DNA of 6,403 nt from Mailhella sp. (GTDB taxonomy: Bacteria > Desulfobacterota > Desulfovibrionia > Desulfovibrionales > Desulfovibrionaceae). Shown piece after piece: positions 6,318 to 6,403 of this stretch. The notes below the pieces were generated by a model. It was given only the letters and a program-made list of their open reading frames with translations. It searched no databases and was not told the origin of the DNA. The translations under genes were made by a program, and so were the position numbers. The stretch spans positions 1 through 6,403 of the forward strand of contig JAFWYI010000264.1 of assembly GCA_017522745.1 (NCBI GenBank), given 5' to 3'. How positions within the stretch are numbered: position 1 is the first letter of the stretch; the number at the start of each line of letters is the position of its first letter.

Positions 6318-6403
6318 TCGGCATTCTCCACACTGGTCAATCGGTCAAGCAGTTCGTTCCTGTCCGCTTCCAGATCAGGAAGCAGATGATCAAGCTCAAG
6401 GTA
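6314..6403 (-). CDS. 3' end of the preceding operon gene (partial; possibly cas10)
   Basis: Reading inward from the right edge, one frame stays open for 29 codons and stops at TGA (6314-6316), overlapping the ATG of the next gene as ATGA. The visible C-terminus is a leucine-rich amphipathic helix with LLPDLEADRNELLDRL, then TSVENAE. The same 4-nt overlap occurs at two other junctions of this operon, which supports this as a real gene end. Its identity cannot be read from 29 residues. No Cas10 HD or GGDD motif is within the window, and cas10 commonly precedes csm3 and csx10 in III-D operons, so it is the first candidate. A small helical subunit would also fit. Confidence 0.7.
   Translation of the reverse strand, partial: YLELDHLLPDLEADRNELLDRLTSVENAE
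6326..6329 (-). promoter_or_regulatory. Ribosome binding site of the single Cas7 gene
   Basis: The complement reads GGAG, 8 nt before ATG at 6317. It lies inside the last codons of the upstream gene, so translation can restart as ribosomes finish that gene. Confidence 0.7.

Noticed and set aside
5676..6389. 237-codon open frame on the plus strand
   Set aside because: It is antisense to the single Cas7 gene, and the Csm3 motifs on the other strand explain the region.

Overview
The window holds most of a type III CRISPR-Cas effector operon on the minus strand, with the trailing end of a CRISPR array on the plus strand facing it. Dense overlapping genes with GGAGG-type ribosome binding sites indicate a bacterium, and base composition looks moderately GC-rich. 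Nothing in the window fixes the genus.

Layout from left to right. Positions 1-160 are the last two full repeat-spacer units of a CRISPR array and a degenerate terminal repeat, so the leader lies beyond the left edge. Positions 171-212 form a long hairpin that probably terminates transcription in both directions. Then come five complete minus-strand genes and one gene cut by the right edge, read here in transcription order from the right. They are: the 3' end of an unidentified gene, possibly cas10 (6314-6403); a single-unit Csm3/Cas7 protein (5682-6317); a Csx10-like Cas5 protein with a C-terminal helical domain that may be Cas11-like (4069-5685); a double Cas7 protein (2657-4066); a small Csx19-like protein (2235-2660); and a 669-residue RAMP protein with a large insertion and an Arg/Gly/Gln-rich linker (224-2233). 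Three junctions are 4-nt ATGA overlaps and the other two have gaps of only 1 and 2 nt, so the set is almost certainly one translationally coupled operon.

Csx10, a fused Cas7 pair, a Csx19-like protein and a large insertion-bearing RAMP together point to subtype III-D. The gene content corresponds part by part to the III-Dv effector, in which Cas7, Cas5 and Cas11 are one polypeptide. It also resembles the domain series of the single-protein III-E effector Cas7-11. Here Cas7 is still a separate gene, translationally coupled to a Cas5(-Cas11) gene, so the locus looks like a partly fused form. The backbone would contain four Cas7-type units: one in the small protein, two in the fused protein and one in the insertion protein. 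Two have an Asp clearly at the position of the Csm3 RNase residue, a third has a plausible candidate, and the fourth appears to lack it. The complex would be loaded with crRNA from the adjacent array, or from another one, and would cut complementary RNA. No cas6, cas1, cas2 or CARF effector gene is visible. Two gene starts (4066 and 5685) were moved inward from the longest open frames because ribosome-binding-site spacing and gene overlap favour them.
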